Source of the DNA: a virus
Strand: one strand, 5' to 3'
Length of the DNA stretch: 41,544 nt
Virus record (IMG/VR): IMGVR_UViG_3300042890_006316
Span: 1 to 41,544 of that record
Of the stretch, positions 7,976 through 16,468 are shown piece by piece. The translations under genes and the position numbers were made by a program. The notes below the pieces were generated by a model. It was not told the DNA's origin and made no database searches. It saw nothing but the letters and a program-made list of their open reading frames with translations. Each line of letters starts with the position of its first letter. Position 1 is the stretch's first letter.

Positions 7976-8752
7976 ATGGAAAACAACAAACTAATTTGCG
8001 AACACATTTCGGTTTCAAGGAAGCAAACTTGGGATTCTTGCCAGCTTGCTTACAAGTACCGATACCATTTAAAAATGGTTTCAGAGGAGCCGATTCAGCC
8101 ATATTTCGCTTATGGTAAACTTGTTCATAAAATAGCAGAAGTTTATGTTCAAGAGCAAGGGAAAAAAGCGATTGAAACAATTGCTTCTGAATGTTTGAAA
8201 GGAAAGATTGAAGTAGAGCAAGGCAAGCCGCCAGTTGTCTTAGATGCAGAGTATAAGAAGAAATTACCAGAACATTTGAGAAATATCAAGAAAATAAATG
8301 ATCAAATCGGCTTTGATGGAGAACTTGAATGGTTATTTAAATATGATATGCAGCCTCCAGATCATCATATGATCACAGGTGTTATTGATCGACTTATTAT
8401 TCGTGACGATAAATATTTTATTCTTGATTATAAAACAACTAAAAAAGGTAAGTGGCGCAAAAATTCCAGTAATATTGGCAAAGATTTGCAGCTTAGATGT
8501 TACGCAAGAGTAGTCAACAAGCATTATGGTGCAAAACCAGAAAACATTAGAGCAGCTTTGCTATACTTAGATGGAAATAACTTAGTGTCCACTAAGTTTA
8601 CCGAAGAATCAATTATGACAGCAGAACAAGAATTGCATGAAGCATATAAACACATTATTTCAACAAATCCAGATGACACTTATGGTCGTGTAGGCGATCA
8701 GTGTCGTCGTTGTGATTGGCGTAAAATATGTCATGCTTTTAAAACAACTTAA
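7976..8752 (+). CDS. Cas4/RecB-like PD-(D/E)XK nuclease with Fe-S cysteines
   Basis: 258 aa. The single-domain RecB/Cas4-type exonuclease pattern is complete: GKLVHKIAE (His51), GVIDRLI (Asp138), ILDYKTTK (Asp151, Lys153) and LQLRCYARV (Gln172, motif QxxxY-like). One N-terminal Cys (Cys22) and a C-terminal cluster Cys243-x2-Cys246-x5-Cys252 match the 4Fe-4S arrangement of Cas4 and AddB. Such enzymes degrade or trim single-stranded DNA ends. It diverges from the primase with 38 nt between starts, which suggests a replication or recombination job rather than adaptation, since no CRISPR array or cas1 is present. SD is weak at ATG 7976. It converges on the protease gene with a 4-nt overlap. Confidence 0.9.
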   Translation: MENNKLICEHISVSRKQTWDSCQLAYKYRYHLKMVSEEPIQPYFAYGKLVHKIAEVYVQEQGKKAIETIASECLKGKIEVEQGKPPVVLDAEYKKKLPEHLRNIKKINDQIGFDGELEWLFKYDMQPPDHHMITGVIDRLIIRDDKYFILDYKTTKKGKWRKNSSNIGKDLQLRCYARVVNKHYGAKPENIRAALLYLDGNNLVSTKFTEESIMTAEQELHEAYKHIISTNPDDTYGRVGDQCRRCDWRKICHAFKTT

Positions 8753-9645
8753 GGCAATAAAATATATTCTGGTTTAAATTCTTCTTTTCTTCCGCTTCTA
8801 TCATTGATTTTTATTTGTTTGGCACTGTTAGAAGCAGTTTTCTGTTCTAAAAGAAAAGCGTATCCGTTTTGTTTTTTCCAAAACTTATGAATAACTGATA
8901 GCGGTGTAAAGTATCCTTTGCCCGTTCCATCTCGATATTGTGTTCCCCAGCAAGTGCCAATATATTGACCGTCATCATTCATCAATCCGCCACCACTTCT
9001 ACCGGGTCTTGGACTGTTTTCATTCGTCACTAAATCATCACCTTCAATACCAATCATTTTAACATCATAATGAGCAACTTCTGTTCCTGCGTCACAACCA
9101 ACTGAATGAGCATGTTGATTTTCATTATAAATGTATTTAGAAGGTCCAATTGGAAAATAATTTGGTTCCCAATCTGGCGAAAAGGTAATTAATCCAGTAT
9201 CTTGTCCATTAACATAACTATAAAAAATAACATTGGCCTCATATGATCTAGGTGAATCAAGTTTTTGGTCATTATGATACCAAACAATTACTTTGCACTT
9301 CATATTTCTTTTTTTTCCTTCATCAACATTCATTATTCCTTGTTGCCAAAGATGTCCACAAGTGGCAACATAAGCAAGTTTTTTTAAAACATCATAATGA
9401 ATTATTGTTCCCGATCCTGATGCTCCATTAACTGCTATTTTAACTGATGGAGCAAGATATTTGCGGAATTCAATTCCCCTTCTAGGAATTGGATTTGGAT
9501 TATCATTGCCAAAATTATCTCTTTCGAGAATTGGCATATTATCGAAAGAATCGATATCATGAAATCTAGATCCATCTTGATGTGATTCAACAGTGATTGT
9601 TTTGGCAAATATAAATATAATTGCAAAGATTATTTTTTTGAGCAT
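8749..9645 (-). CDS. Secreted trypsin-like serine protease (S1 fold)
   Basis: 298 aa with an N-terminal hydrophobic signal peptide (KKIIFAIIFIFAKTITVES, cleavage probably near residue 20). The catalytic triad is visible: His98 in VATCGHLW, Asp149 in GQDTGLITF and Ser217 in GRSGGGL with the GxSGG oxyanion motif. Several Cys could form disulfides in the periplasm or outside the cell. The chymotrypsin-like domain spans about 65-265, with a basic C-terminal tail. It starts 51 nt from the divergent gene at 9697, sharing a short promoter region. Phage-coded exported serine proteases are unusual; possible targets are envelope proteins or host competitors. Fold and catalysis are confident, biology unknown. 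Confidence 0.9.
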   Translation of the reverse strand: MLKKIIFAIIFIFAKTITVESHQDGSRFHDIDSFDNMPILERDNFGNDNPNPIPRRGIEFRKYLAPSVKIAVNGASGSGTIIHYDVLKKLAYVATCGHLWQQGIMNVDEGKKRNMKCKVIVWYHNDQKLDSPRSYEANVIFYSYVNGQDTGLITFSPDWEPNYFPIGPSKYIYNENQHAHSVGCDAGTEVAHYDVKMIGIEGDDLVTNENSPRPGRSGGGLMNDDGQYIGTCWGTQYRDGTGKGYFTPLSVIHKFWKKQNGYAFLLEQKTASNSAKQIKINDRSGRKEEFKPEYILLP

Positions 9646-9662
9646 TGCAACTCCGCTAATGT

Positions 9663-9683
9663 AAGACTAAAATATATAGTCTT
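9663..9683. promoter_or_regulatory. Palindrome around TATATA between divergent genes
   Basis: AAGACT - 9 nt - AGTCTT encloses AAAATATAT and sits between the protease (-) and 9697 (+) starts. The TATATA is 24 nt before ATG 9697 and touches the SD GGAGG side. A shared promoter/operator is plausible but untested. A TATAAATA also lies at 9610-9617, inside the protease signal-peptide codons. Confidence 0.3.
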
Positions 9684-9696
9684 TGGAGGTTTAATC

Positions 9697-10143
9697 ATGG
9701 CGACTCTAACTGTGTCTCATTACATATATTTGTCAAGAGAGCAAAGATATGAATTGAATGATGGCAAGGATATTGAAATAGTTGGCATTTGTGTTCCCGT
9801 TTGGTTTCAGAAAGGCAATACCAGCGAACCTGCCCAAGAAATATTTTGTAAATATAAAATTTCAAATAAAAAAACAGGAGCTAATGTCAAGCAAATTGAC
9901 GAGGGATTTGATATATCTATGCCAAGTTTGGAATTTGAAGATGAGAAAACTAATGAGGAAACAAAAAAAATTGTCCAAAAAAAGCTTGGAACAGCGGAAA
10001 ATCTTCTAGACTTGAAAGATGGTGGACAAGAAATTTGTGAATTTAGAATTTATCAGAAATTACAAGTAAAAAATGAATTGCACCATCTTGTTCATTTTAT
10101 TGAAATTAAACCAATTGAAATTTTGATGGATAGTGTTAATTAG
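9697..10143 (+). CDS. Hypothetical protein
   Basis: 148 aa with SD GGAGG 7 nt before the ATG. The N-terminal part looks beta-rich (TLTVSHYIYLSREQRYEL, DIEIVGICVPVWF). A charged Lys/Glu helix lies in the middle (about 88-110) and a final strand pair closes it (ELHHLVHFIEIKPIEILMD). No signal peptide or recognised motif. Its last codons overlap the converging tail-like gene by 4 nt. Its placement opposite an exported protease does not reveal a function. Confidence 0.6.
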   Translation: MATLTVSHYIYLSREQRYELNDGKDIEIVGICVPVWFQKGNTSEPAQEIFCKYKISNKKTGANVKQIDEGFDISMPSLEFEDEKTNEETKKIVQKKLGTAENLLDLKDGGQEICEFRIYQKLQVKNELHHLVHFIEIKPIEILMDSVN

Positions 10144-10649
10144 GGACAATCATGCAGTCTAAGTGACATTTTCAAGTTAACAGTGTCTCCAGAGGCAAAT
10201 GTAATTGAGGAGCTTAATGGAGCAGAAGAAATGAGAATGCCTGTGTTGTCTGCTGTTGTTGCCATGAATAGTTTGCTTACAGGACCAAATCCAGAACCAG
10301 ATCCAGTGAAAATTAAAATTGGACTTGTGGCTCTATAAATTCCTTCTACTGATTCAATTGTAAAACCTGAAACAGAGCTAACAGATTGTCTTGAATAACC
10401 ACCAGTTTCTGGTTCATCAACAAGAGATGATATTGTATCTGATATTTGTATTGTTGCTCTATTGTCTAATCCAAAATGATAAGTTTCAGGAACTACAGAT
10501 CCATCGTTTGAAAAACATGCAGTAAGTAAAAATGCTTCTCCAAATTGATGTAAAGTATTTTTAATGTTTCTATCTTCCCAAATTACTTTTCCATCACGAA
10601 TGTGTTGAATATAATCAATTTTAAGAATACCACGCCATGGATCAGTCAT
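10140..10649 (-). CDS. Probable tail/virion structural protein
   Basis: 169 aa, last gene of the terminase-led minus-strand operon, coupled by a 4-nt ATGA overlap to the 2H phosphoesterase gene. It opens with WRGILKIDYIQHIRDGKVIWEDRNIKNTLHQFGEAFLL, a pattern common in phage tail or baseplate-associated proteins (a strand pair, then an N-x-L-x-x-x-G-x-x-x-L helix). A Ser/Thr/Gly-rich beta region follows and ends in VNLKMSLRLHDCP. No catalytic motif. The virion assignment is by composition and context. Confidence 0.55.
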   Translation of the reverse strand: MTDPWRGILKIDYIQHIRDGKVIWEDRNIKNTLHQFGEAFLLTACFSNDGSVVPETYHFGLDNRATIQISDTISSLVDEPETGGYSRQSVSSVSGFTIESVEGIYRATSPILIFTGSGSGFGPVSKLFMATTADNTGILISSAPLSSSITFASGDTVNLKMSLRLHDCP

Positions 10650-11182
10650 TTGTTTTTCCCTAATTTAAATTTGTGTTCTTTGCCTTGATGTGAAAAAATT
10701 AAATCTTGAACAGTAAATGTTTTACCATCAAAGTATGTATTATTCAATAATTTTTCTCCGAGACCCTTCTTTAAATAACAAATTGTCACATGCGGCAAAT
10801 AAATTGAGTAATAAGGATTGTGTTCTATAGAGTTTCCAAGATTTTGATTTATTTTTTTTATGGCATCATTAGTTATTTCAACATGTAAAACATCAAATTT
10901 ACTGTTCATTGTAAAAATTTTAATTTTACCAAGTTTGCAATCAAAATAATTTTCCGCCTCAACAATGTCTTTTATTTTTTTGATATTTTTTAATTTTATA
11001 TCACTCAAAACAGTAGCATGTATATTGTGAACTCTACCATAATAATCATTTTCTGTGTATAAATGATTATCTGATATAAAATCATATGCCCATGAAATTA
11101 TTTCATCGGATAAATTATCTGTTACTTCTGCCAAAATATAATTCTTATCCAAATACATTTTGCAACTCATTGTTTTCTTCAT
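10646..11182 (-). CDS. 2H phosphoesterase (2'-5' RNA ligase-like)
   Basis: About 178 aa. Two HxT motifs spaced about 100 residues apart, IHATVL and PHVTICYL, define the 2H superfamily (2'-5' RNA ligase/cyclic phosphodiesterase). Phage members can hydrolyse 2'-5' oligoadenylate or cyclic nucleotide signals, or heal tRNA ends. The start is uncertain: ATGs at 11182, 11170 and 11158 are all in frame (a TTG at 11194 is also possible), and all overlap the end of the 11145-11480 gene. The stop overlaps the next gene. Possible roles are countering nucleotide-based defence or RNA repair; the sequence does not distinguish them. Confidence 0.8.
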   Translation of the reverse strand: MKKTMSCKMYLDKNYILAEVTDNLSDEIISWAYDFISDNHLYTENDYYGRVHNIHATVLSDIKLKNIKKIKDIVEAENYFDCKLGKIKIFTMNSKFDVLHVEITNDAIKKINQNLGNSIEHNPYYSIYLPHVTICYLKKGLGEKLLNNTYFDGKTFTVQDLIFSHQGKEHKFKLGKNK

Positions 11183-11480
11183 CGCTATCTGCAATTTTAG
11201 GAAGATTGCGACGATTTTTTATTTGTTCAAGTTTTATCATTGTGTCATTCAGTTCTTTATCAATTATTTTTAATGTATTGATATGACCAAATCCATTTTG
11301 AACTACATTCTTCTTTTTAACTTGATTTACTTCTCTGATATTTCTTTTCTTTTCAATATTTTCAACAATGCCAATTGCCTTGTTGATTAATATTTTAACT
11401 TCCTGTAATGCAAAATCATTTGGAGAATGTGTTAAGGCTCGATAAAGATAATTTTTTAATTCTTCGGTATTATTTTTCAT
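11145..11480 (-). CDS. Small helical/coiled-coil hypothetical protein
   Basis: 111 aa, very rich in Lys, Asn, Glu and Ile, with heptad-like hydrophobic spacing in residues 20-50 and 68-92, so mainly helical. The N-terminus (NYLYRALTHSPNDFALQEVKILINKAI) reads as a helical hairpin. Coupled by ATGA to 11477-12457 upstream and overlapping the 2H gene downstream. Its place two genes behind the large terminase and its size would suit a small terminase or a packaging accessory, but nothing in the sequence proves that. Confidence 0.6.
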   Translation of the reverse strand: MKNNTEELKNYLYRALTHSPNDFALQEVKILINKAIGIVENIEKKRNIREVNQVKKKNVVQNGFGHINTLKIIDKELNDTMIKLEQIKNRRNLPKIADSDEENNELQNVFG

Positions 11481-12457
11481 GGAGTTGCACCTTTGATTAA
11501 TTCAATCCAACGCACATTGGCATCTTCCAAAAGTTGATATCCAGTCACATCGCCTTCTTGGGTTGTTTTGACAAGACTACTATAATCAATTTTAACCTTC
11601 CAAAGATCCTGACCTTCATAAAATGGCTTGTTTTGCAATAAAGTTCCTTGTGGAATAAATGCTTTTATTCCTAATGCCACATCTCTTTTTTTTCTTTCAA
11701 AGAAATCCCTTAAATTTTCTGGCTTGCTCATGTAAAGCGTCATTATTTGTTTTATTTTTGGACTTTCTTTTAATCTATTAAGCAAATTATCAATTTGATC
11801 CCTCATTTTTTGCGGCATTTCTGTAAAAATCACAGTTGTAACATCAAGGTTTTCATTTTTTTTATTCATGTCAAAATGTGCTTGAAAATATTCACCAATA
11901 CTAATTCTAGCACTATCAACAATCCAATCATCTGTTGGAATCAAAGCTTCGATAAATATTGGATGATTATCCCACGCTATTGACTCAATGATTTTTTCAA
12001 TTTTAAAAGCCATTTCTCCTAAGACATTTCTAGATTTATCCACTAGCGAAAAAATGGTCAAATCTACATCTTTGGGATCAATTTTTTTAAGCATTAAATT
12101 TAATTGATATTTCCAGAATGCAGACTCAACAAACTTCAAAATTTCAGTGTCTTTTGAATTAAGGTAAAGCCAATTATCAAACTTTTGAATTTGTCTTGCG
12201 ATATTATCTGTTTGCCCATTTTCTAAACAAATAGAAAATGATTCAATGTATGGATAGCCAATTTCCAATAATGATTTTTTTATTTTTGTAACATCAATTG
12301 TTTTCTTTAAGGCATCTTGATAAATTGGACTATTTTTTAACACAAGTCCTGATAGGTTACTCATTAAATGTTCACGATATGCATCAAGACAAAGAACAAC
12401 ACTTGGTTGACTTTGTTTTTTATTTTCAACAAATTCTGAGTATTTTTTAAACAACAT
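11477..12457 (-). CDS. Hypothetical protein in terminase operon
   Basis: 326 aa, starting 2 nt after the terminase stop, so co-transcribed and probably coupled. TATAAATA abuts its ATG. The N-terminus MLFKKYSEFVENKKQ has the Phe/Tyr-x-x-Phe spacing seen in the capsid-targeting-like starts of other genes here, though less clearly. The rest is mixed alpha/beta with many Lys and Ile and no recognised catalytic motif (segments such as FIEALIPTDDWIVDSARISIGEYFQAHF and DVTTVIFTEMPQKMRDQIDNLLNRL). The C-terminus (ANVRWIELIKGATP) reads as a beta strand end. Function unknown; a packaging or virion role fits the operon. Confidence 0.6.
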   Translation of the reverse strand: MLFKKYSEFVENKKQSQPSVVLCLDAYREHLMSNLSGLVLKNSPIYQDALKKTIDVTKIKKSLLEIGYPYIESFSICLENGQTDNIARQIQKFDNWLYLNSKDTEILKFVESAFWKYQLNLMLKKIDPKDVDLTIFSLVDKSRNVLGEMAFKIEKIIESIAWDNHPIFIEALIPTDDWIVDSARISIGEYFQAHFDMNKKNENLDVTTVIFTEMPQKMRDQIDNLLNRLKESPKIKQIMTLYMSKPENLRDFFERKKRDVALGIKAFIPQGTLLQNKPFYEGQDLWKVKIDYSSLVKTTQEGDVTGYQLLEDANVRWIELIKGATP

Positions 12458-12459
12458 AT

Positions 12460-14361
12460 TTATAAACCATTATACAGTGACCAACCAAATATTATCCAAT
12501 TGATTGCCCAGCCAAATTCACGAAGTAATCGATCACTTTTTCTTTCTGGAATGTAAGTAAAACCAGAAGTATAGTTATCTTTTTCTGGGGCCAAAAGATC
12601 AACATCATCTTCTGATAACAAATCTTCTGGCGAACCTTCAAGCAACTCCCTTTTAATTTCTTCGTAAACTTGACTTTTAACAATTTGCATTGCTTCTTTT
12701 GGTCTTTCTGCTCCCATAGGTAAATCACGCAAAAGTGTGTCACGAGTGTAAAGACCAATGCACATAGCCATTATGGAATCATCATGTTTGCCTTTTTGAG
12801 CTTGTGCTTTTCTAGTTACTTTATTATACTCAAATGTTTGTAATTCGCATACAAATCTTGAACTATTAATTCTTACTGTTTCATTGGTCAAACGATTCTG
12901 CAACGATTCTAAATATAAAGGTCTTGTAGTCGAACTCATTTTTATGCCGGGTTTAGAATTTACAGATTTTGTGTTTTCATAATGTAAGTTGTCATAGTAT
13001 AAAGTATGCTGTAAAGAACTTAAAACTGCTCCTCCCGGTCCCATATTTTCAACAACAACCAATGCATTATTATAATAAGTGGCTACTTCATTAATTACTT
13101 GTGCAAATTCATGAGGGATAACCGTGTTGGAATAAAATTCAACAACTTGTTCAAGAGTTGCAGTATCAATGATTTGAAAAACACTACTATCATTATTATC
13201 GCCTTGACCTTCAGCACAATCCGCAGCAAGAATATATTCATGACCATCAACTGGTTCTTTCCAAACCCACATCGCACCACGATTTTGGTCACTTTCAAGC
13301 TGCGCCACTCTACCAGTTTGATTTGCCCATTTTGAATACAATTTTCTACTTGGAAAATTATTTCTTGTTTGTTCAGTCAAACTTGTAATAATTTTTGCAG
13401 TAAAATAAGTTTCACCCGAACCTTGAAACTCACGCAAAACTTCCTGACGAAAACCTTTTTCACCCAACTGTGCTTTTTGCTCTGCAACCCATTTCTCATC
13501 GTTATAATCAGGATGCTCCCAATAATCCAAATCTATAATGTGAAATTTATTTAATTTCTCTTTAGCTTCGTGATATGTTTGCTCATACCAGTTTCCCAAA
13601 CCATTTACAGTAGAAATTAAGGTGCAAGAACCACCTGTTGAAAGAATCGGCCACATAGCCTTCCAATGTCTTTCCATGTCGTCAATGAACGCACATTCGT
13701 CTACTATGAGAAATGTAACTGATTTACCACGAGCAGCTTCAGGCGAATAAAACTTCAAAGCCGAACCAGTATCAGTAAACATTTTTAAATGGTCATTCCA
13801 TTTGGCGTCTTTTCTAGGCTTTAACCACTCAGGCATATTTTCACAACTCTTATCAATCATCATCCCAATATCTGTAGCTTCTCGGTCAGTTTTAGATAAA
13901 AGCATAATTTGTTGATCAAGCTGAAACATGCATCTCCACAAACCCCACAAAAGAGTCACAGTCGTAAGACCTCCCTGTCGGAATTTGCTGATAATGTTAA
14001 ATCGGTAATTCTCATAATCAGAAATAGTTTTTCTCTGATATTTAAATAATACAAAAGGAATAAGACCACGCATTGGGTGAAGAATTTTTACATATTTGTG
14101 ACAAAAATAAGAAAAACTATCAGCACATTTAATTAATTCTTTCTTGCGCCTAATAGGATCATATTTCTCTAAGTTCTCAAATGGTTCATCAGGATCTATC
14201 TGAATTTCATACTTGTCAAAATAATAATATTGTGGATCATACTGGATTCTTCCAGTGTCAATGTCAATATTACCACCCAAATTGTAATATTCCTCCAAGC
14301 TTTTAAACTTAGATCTCCAAACAGATTGCTTTACACTTTTGAAATATTTTGGTTCTTCCAT
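12460..14361 (-). CDS. Large terminase subunit (gp17-like)
   Basis: 633 aa, similar to T4 gp17 (610 aa). It is the ATP-driven motor and nuclease that packages DNA into the prohead through the portal. ATPase domain: Walker A FRQGGLTT (127-134, the RQxG type of T4-like terminases), Walker B FLIVDE (217-222), coupling motif STVNG (250-254). RNase H-like nuclease domain: Asp381 in AADCAEGQGD, Glu438 in VVVENMG and the Asp pair in KHDDSIMAM (527-528). No intein is present. The ATG at 14361 lacks an evident SD, but the N-terminus is well formed. A TATATA box lies about 65 nt upstream. It heads a five-gene minus-strand operon. Confidence 0.97.
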   Translation of the reverse strand: MEEPKYFKSVKQSVWRSKFKSLEEYYNLGGNIDIDTGRIQYDPQYYYFDKYEIQIDPDEPFENLEKYDPIRRKKELIKCADSFSYFCHKYVKILHPMRGLIPFVLFKYQRKTISDYENYRFNIISKFRQGGLTTVTLLWGLWRCMFQLDQQIMLLSKTDREATDIGMMIDKSCENMPEWLKPRKDAKWNDHLKMFTDTGSALKFYSPEAARGKSVTFLIVDECAFIDDMERHWKAMWPILSTGGSCTLISTVNGLGNWYEQTYHEAKEKLNKFHIIDLDYWEHPDYNDEKWVAEQKAQLGEKGFRQEVLREFQGSGETYFTAKIITSLTEQTRNNFPSRKLYSKWANQTGRVAQLESDQNRGAMWVWKEPVDGHEYILAADCAEGQGDNNDSSVFQIIDTATLEQVVEFYSNTVIPHEFAQVINEVATYYNNALVVVENMGPGGAVLSSLQHTLYYDNLHYENTKSVNSKPGIKMSSTTRPLYLESLQNRLTNETVRINSSRFVCELQTFEYNKVTRKAQAQKGKHDDSIMAMCIGLYTRDTLLRDLPMGAERPKEAMQIVKSQVYEEIKRELLEGSPEDLLSEDDVDLLAPEKDNYTSGFTYIPERKSDRLLREFGWAINWIIFGWSLYNGL

Positions 14362-14424
14362 TTTATTTTTGCAATAAACTACTGCTTCTTTCTTGTATTG
14401 TGAAAGACAAAATTCTGATAAACA

Positions 14425-14430
14425 TATATA
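14425..14430. promoter_or_regulatory. Candidate promoter TATATA box between terminase and M28 genes
   Basis: TATATA inside ACATATATAGT, about 65 nt from the terminase ATG on the minus strand and about 100 nt from the M28 gene on the plus strand. The 164-nt gap 14362-14525 holds no gene apart from a possible leader ORF at 14501. Confidence 0.3.
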
Positions 14431-14472
14431 GTTTTGATAAATTGAAAAAGAGACTTATTCATTATTAGCTCT

Positions 14473-14513
14473 TATATATCTAAGGAGGAAGCATTAATTG
14501 ATGTCTATAAATA
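14473..14513 (+). promoter_or_regulatory. TATATA, orphan SD and TATAAATA before M28 gene
   Basis: TATATA (14473-14478), a strong SD AAGGAGG (14482-14488) and an exact T4 late box TATAAATA (14506-14513) are stacked here. The SD serves ATG 14501 (40-codon ORF ending 14623, out of frame with the peptidase) better than it serves ATG 14526. If the late box is used, the transcript would start near 14519. Confidence 0.35.
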
Positions 14514-14525
14514 AATCAAAAATTA

Positions 14526-15665
14526 ATGCAATTTTTTATGAAAAAGACATACATCATAGTCGTAACTCTCGCAGTAATGATACTTGTTATTCTCGCAATG
14601 AAAGAAAAATCATCTTTTGTTGAAGAAAAAGAAAATATCAACAATCCCTTTGAAAATCCTAAAAAAGAAGAAATACCTGAAAAAATAACAGTCGAAGAAG
14701 CAATTGCAAAAATTGATAAAATCGATTTAAGAAGAAATTTAGAATACCTTTCATCAAATGAATTGGAAGGCAGAATGTCTGGCAAAAAAGGCAATAAACT
14801 TGCAGCTGAATTCATCAGAAAGAAATTTGAAAGCTACGGAATTTCCACTGAATATGATAAATTTAACATCAAGCGAGTAAATCCGGGTCCTAAAAATGAA
14901 ACAGGTGATGATTTTACTCAAAACATTTATGCATGGATTGAAGGCACGGATTCAGTTCTAAAAAATCAAGTTGTTGTTGTTGGCGCTCACATGGATCATA
15001 TTGGCTATGGAGCAACTTATAGTAGATCTGGTGGCGGGAAAATACACAATGGAGCAGATGATAATGCAAGCGGTTCTGTTGCTCTTCTTGAAATAGCCGA
15101 AGCTTTTTCTGCCATGAAAGGACAAAATAAAAGAACCATTGTCTTTATGGCCTTTTCAGCAGAAGAAATGGGACTAAAAGGAAGCATTCATTATGTTAAT
15201 AACCCAAAGTTCCCAAAAGGAGATCCTGACATTAAAAAACATGTTTTTATGTTGAATATGGATATGATTGGCTATTTGGGAAAAAGCAGAGCAGCAGTTT
15301 TTGATGATGGATCTAGCTCTCCTGATGTTGGTCTAATCATTAAACAATTATCAGAAAAATATTCATTTGCTAAAAATATTACCTTGCGAGGCACAAGCGG
15401 AAGTGATCATGCACCTTTTTATAATAAACGTGTTCCAGTAGCATTTTTACACACAGGACTACACGAATATTATCATACCCCAAGAGATACTTCTGAAAAA
15501 ATTAATTACGATGGTCTTGAAAAGATCACAAAATATGGCTTTGACTTACTCTGGACTATTTGTAATACAGCAGAAAAAGTTGAATTTGATTATGGATCTT
15601 TTCAAGAAATGGATTATAATCATGATCATGGACAGAAAGATACACTTATTGAGGAAACACCATGA
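14526..15665 (+). CDS. M28 family zinc aminopeptidase, exported or membrane-anchored
   Basis: 379 aa. The N-terminus has a hydrophobic signal or anchor (KKTYIIVVTLAVMILVILAM), then an acidic linker. The di-zinc M28 ligands are all visible: AHMDH (His), GADDNASG (Asp), FSAEEMGL (catalytic Glu plus ligand Glu), LNMDMIG (Asp) and HTPRDTSEKI (His). These enzymes remove amino-terminal residues from peptides. ATG 14526 and ATG 14538 are both possible starts; the second gives a tighter signal peptide. The stop overlaps the ferritin-like start (ATGA), so the two are coupled. Probably acts in the periplasm or outside the cell; the role in a phage is unknown. Confidence 0.93.
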   Translation: MQFFMKKTYIIVVTLAVMILVILAMKEKSSFVEEKENINNPFENPKKEEIPEKITVEEAIAKIDKIDLRRNLEYLSSNELEGRMSGKKGNKLAAEFIRKKFESYGISTEYDKFNIKRVNPGPKNETGDDFTQNIYAWIEGTDSVLKNQVVVVGAHMDHIGYGATYSRSGGGKIHNGADDNASGSVALLEIAEAFSAMKGQNKRTIVFMAFSAEEMGLKGSIHYVNNPKFPKGDPDIKKHVFMLNMDMIGYLGKSRAAVFDDGSSSPDVGLIIKQLSEKYSFAKNITLRGTSGSDHAPFYNKRVPVAFLHTGLHEYYHTPRDTSEKINYDGLEKITKYGFDLLWTICNTAEKVEFDYGSFQEMDYNHDHGQKDTLIEETP

Positions 15666-16084
15666 ATAAAGAAGAAATAATCGAACTGTTGAATCAAGAC
15701 CTAAAAAATGAATGGATGCACATGAATTTTTATCTGTCACACGCCAGTCGAGTGACGGGACTTCATTGCCATGAATATAAAGAGCTTTTGCTTAAAGAAG
15801 CAAACAGCGAAATGAACCATGTTGTTGATTTTTCAGACCTAATCATAGGTCTTGGCGGAACACCTACAACTCAAGCAAATCAATTTCCACTTTTGACAAA
15901 ACCAAAAGAAATAATAGAATTTGCTTTGCAAATGGAAATAACTGTAGTTTACAACTATACCCAAAGAATCAAAGACGCACAAGAACTCGGCGGACCTGAT
16001 GGACAATGGTTGGAAATTTTTTTAGAAAAACAAATCGAACACAGTCGTGCAGATGTTGATCATTATAGACAAATTTTACGTTGA
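15662..16084 (+). CDS. Ferritin/bacterioferritin-like diiron protein
   Basis: 140 aa, four-helix bundle pattern. Diiron-type ligands in bacterioferritin order: Glu17 (KNEWMH), Glu50 and His53 (EANSEMNH), Glu92 (QMEIT); helix 4 carries EKQIEHSRADVDH, where the usual ExxH reads QIEH (Gln124, His127), so one carboxylate ligand may be missing. At 140 aa it is short of bacterioferritin (about 158). Translationally coupled to the M28 peptidase. Candidate roles are iron storage, peroxide or DNA protection in the infected cell, or a non-iron structural bundle. Fold likely; iron activity uncertain. Confidence 0.75.
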   Translation: MNKEEIIELLNQDLKNEWMHMNFYLSHASRVTGLHCHEYKELLLKEANSEMNHVVDFSDLIIGLGGTPTTQANQFPLLTKPKEIIEFALQMEITVVYNYTQRIKDAQELGGPDGQWLEIFLEKQIEHSRADVDHYRQILR

Positions 16085-16144
16085 TGATTTGTCTTTTCTA
16101 CGTTGCTTATTTATAATGTCAATGGACATATAAAGGAATACACA

Positions 16145-16447
16145 ATGAAATATAATATTGTTTCGTCTCTTCCTGTTGCTCGTTTTTGGTACAAAGGAAA
16201 TCACAGTCACCCTGTACGCAGAACCGTACTAATTACCAGTCAAAATGATAAATCCATCACTGGATATGAACTTCGTGAAGGAACAACAACAAGAAATGCT
16301 AACGTAGCGCCAATTAAAACTTATATTCGCAAAAAGATTGCTAAAACTAACAATCTCCGCAATGATAATCCTTTGCGAAAAACACCTTATTCTAAAACTA
16401 CATTGGTCAGAAAACCACTTATGGATTTGATTAAATTAGGAATATGA
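16145..16447 (+). CDS. Small basic protein (WYL-like core)
   Basis: 100 aa from the ATG at 16145, which has AAAGGA 7 nt upstream; an in-frame ORF reaches back to 16103 but has no SD. The core RFWYKGNHSHPVRRTVLITSQNDKSITGYELREG resembles a small SH3-like beta barrel such as WYL modules, which bind nucleic acid or nucleotide ligands; this comparison is by eye. The C-terminal 40 residues are strongly basic (RKKIAKTNNLRNDNPLRKTPYSKTTLVRKP), consistent with nucleic-acid contact. A strong terminator follows 22 nt after the stop. Confidence 0.6.
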   Translation: MKYNIVSSLPVARFWYKGNHSHPVRRTVLITSQNDKSITGYELREGTTTRNANVAPIKTYIRKKIAKTNNLRNDNPLRKTPYSKTTLVRKPLMDLIKLGI

Positions 16448-16468
16448 ATTAAATCATCCAAAATTTAC

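Noticed and set aside
7938-8180. 81-residue N-terminal extension of the primase
   Set aside because: Antisense to the nuclease gene, Cys/Lys-rich and unlike primases; ATG 7937 has an SD-like AAAGGT.
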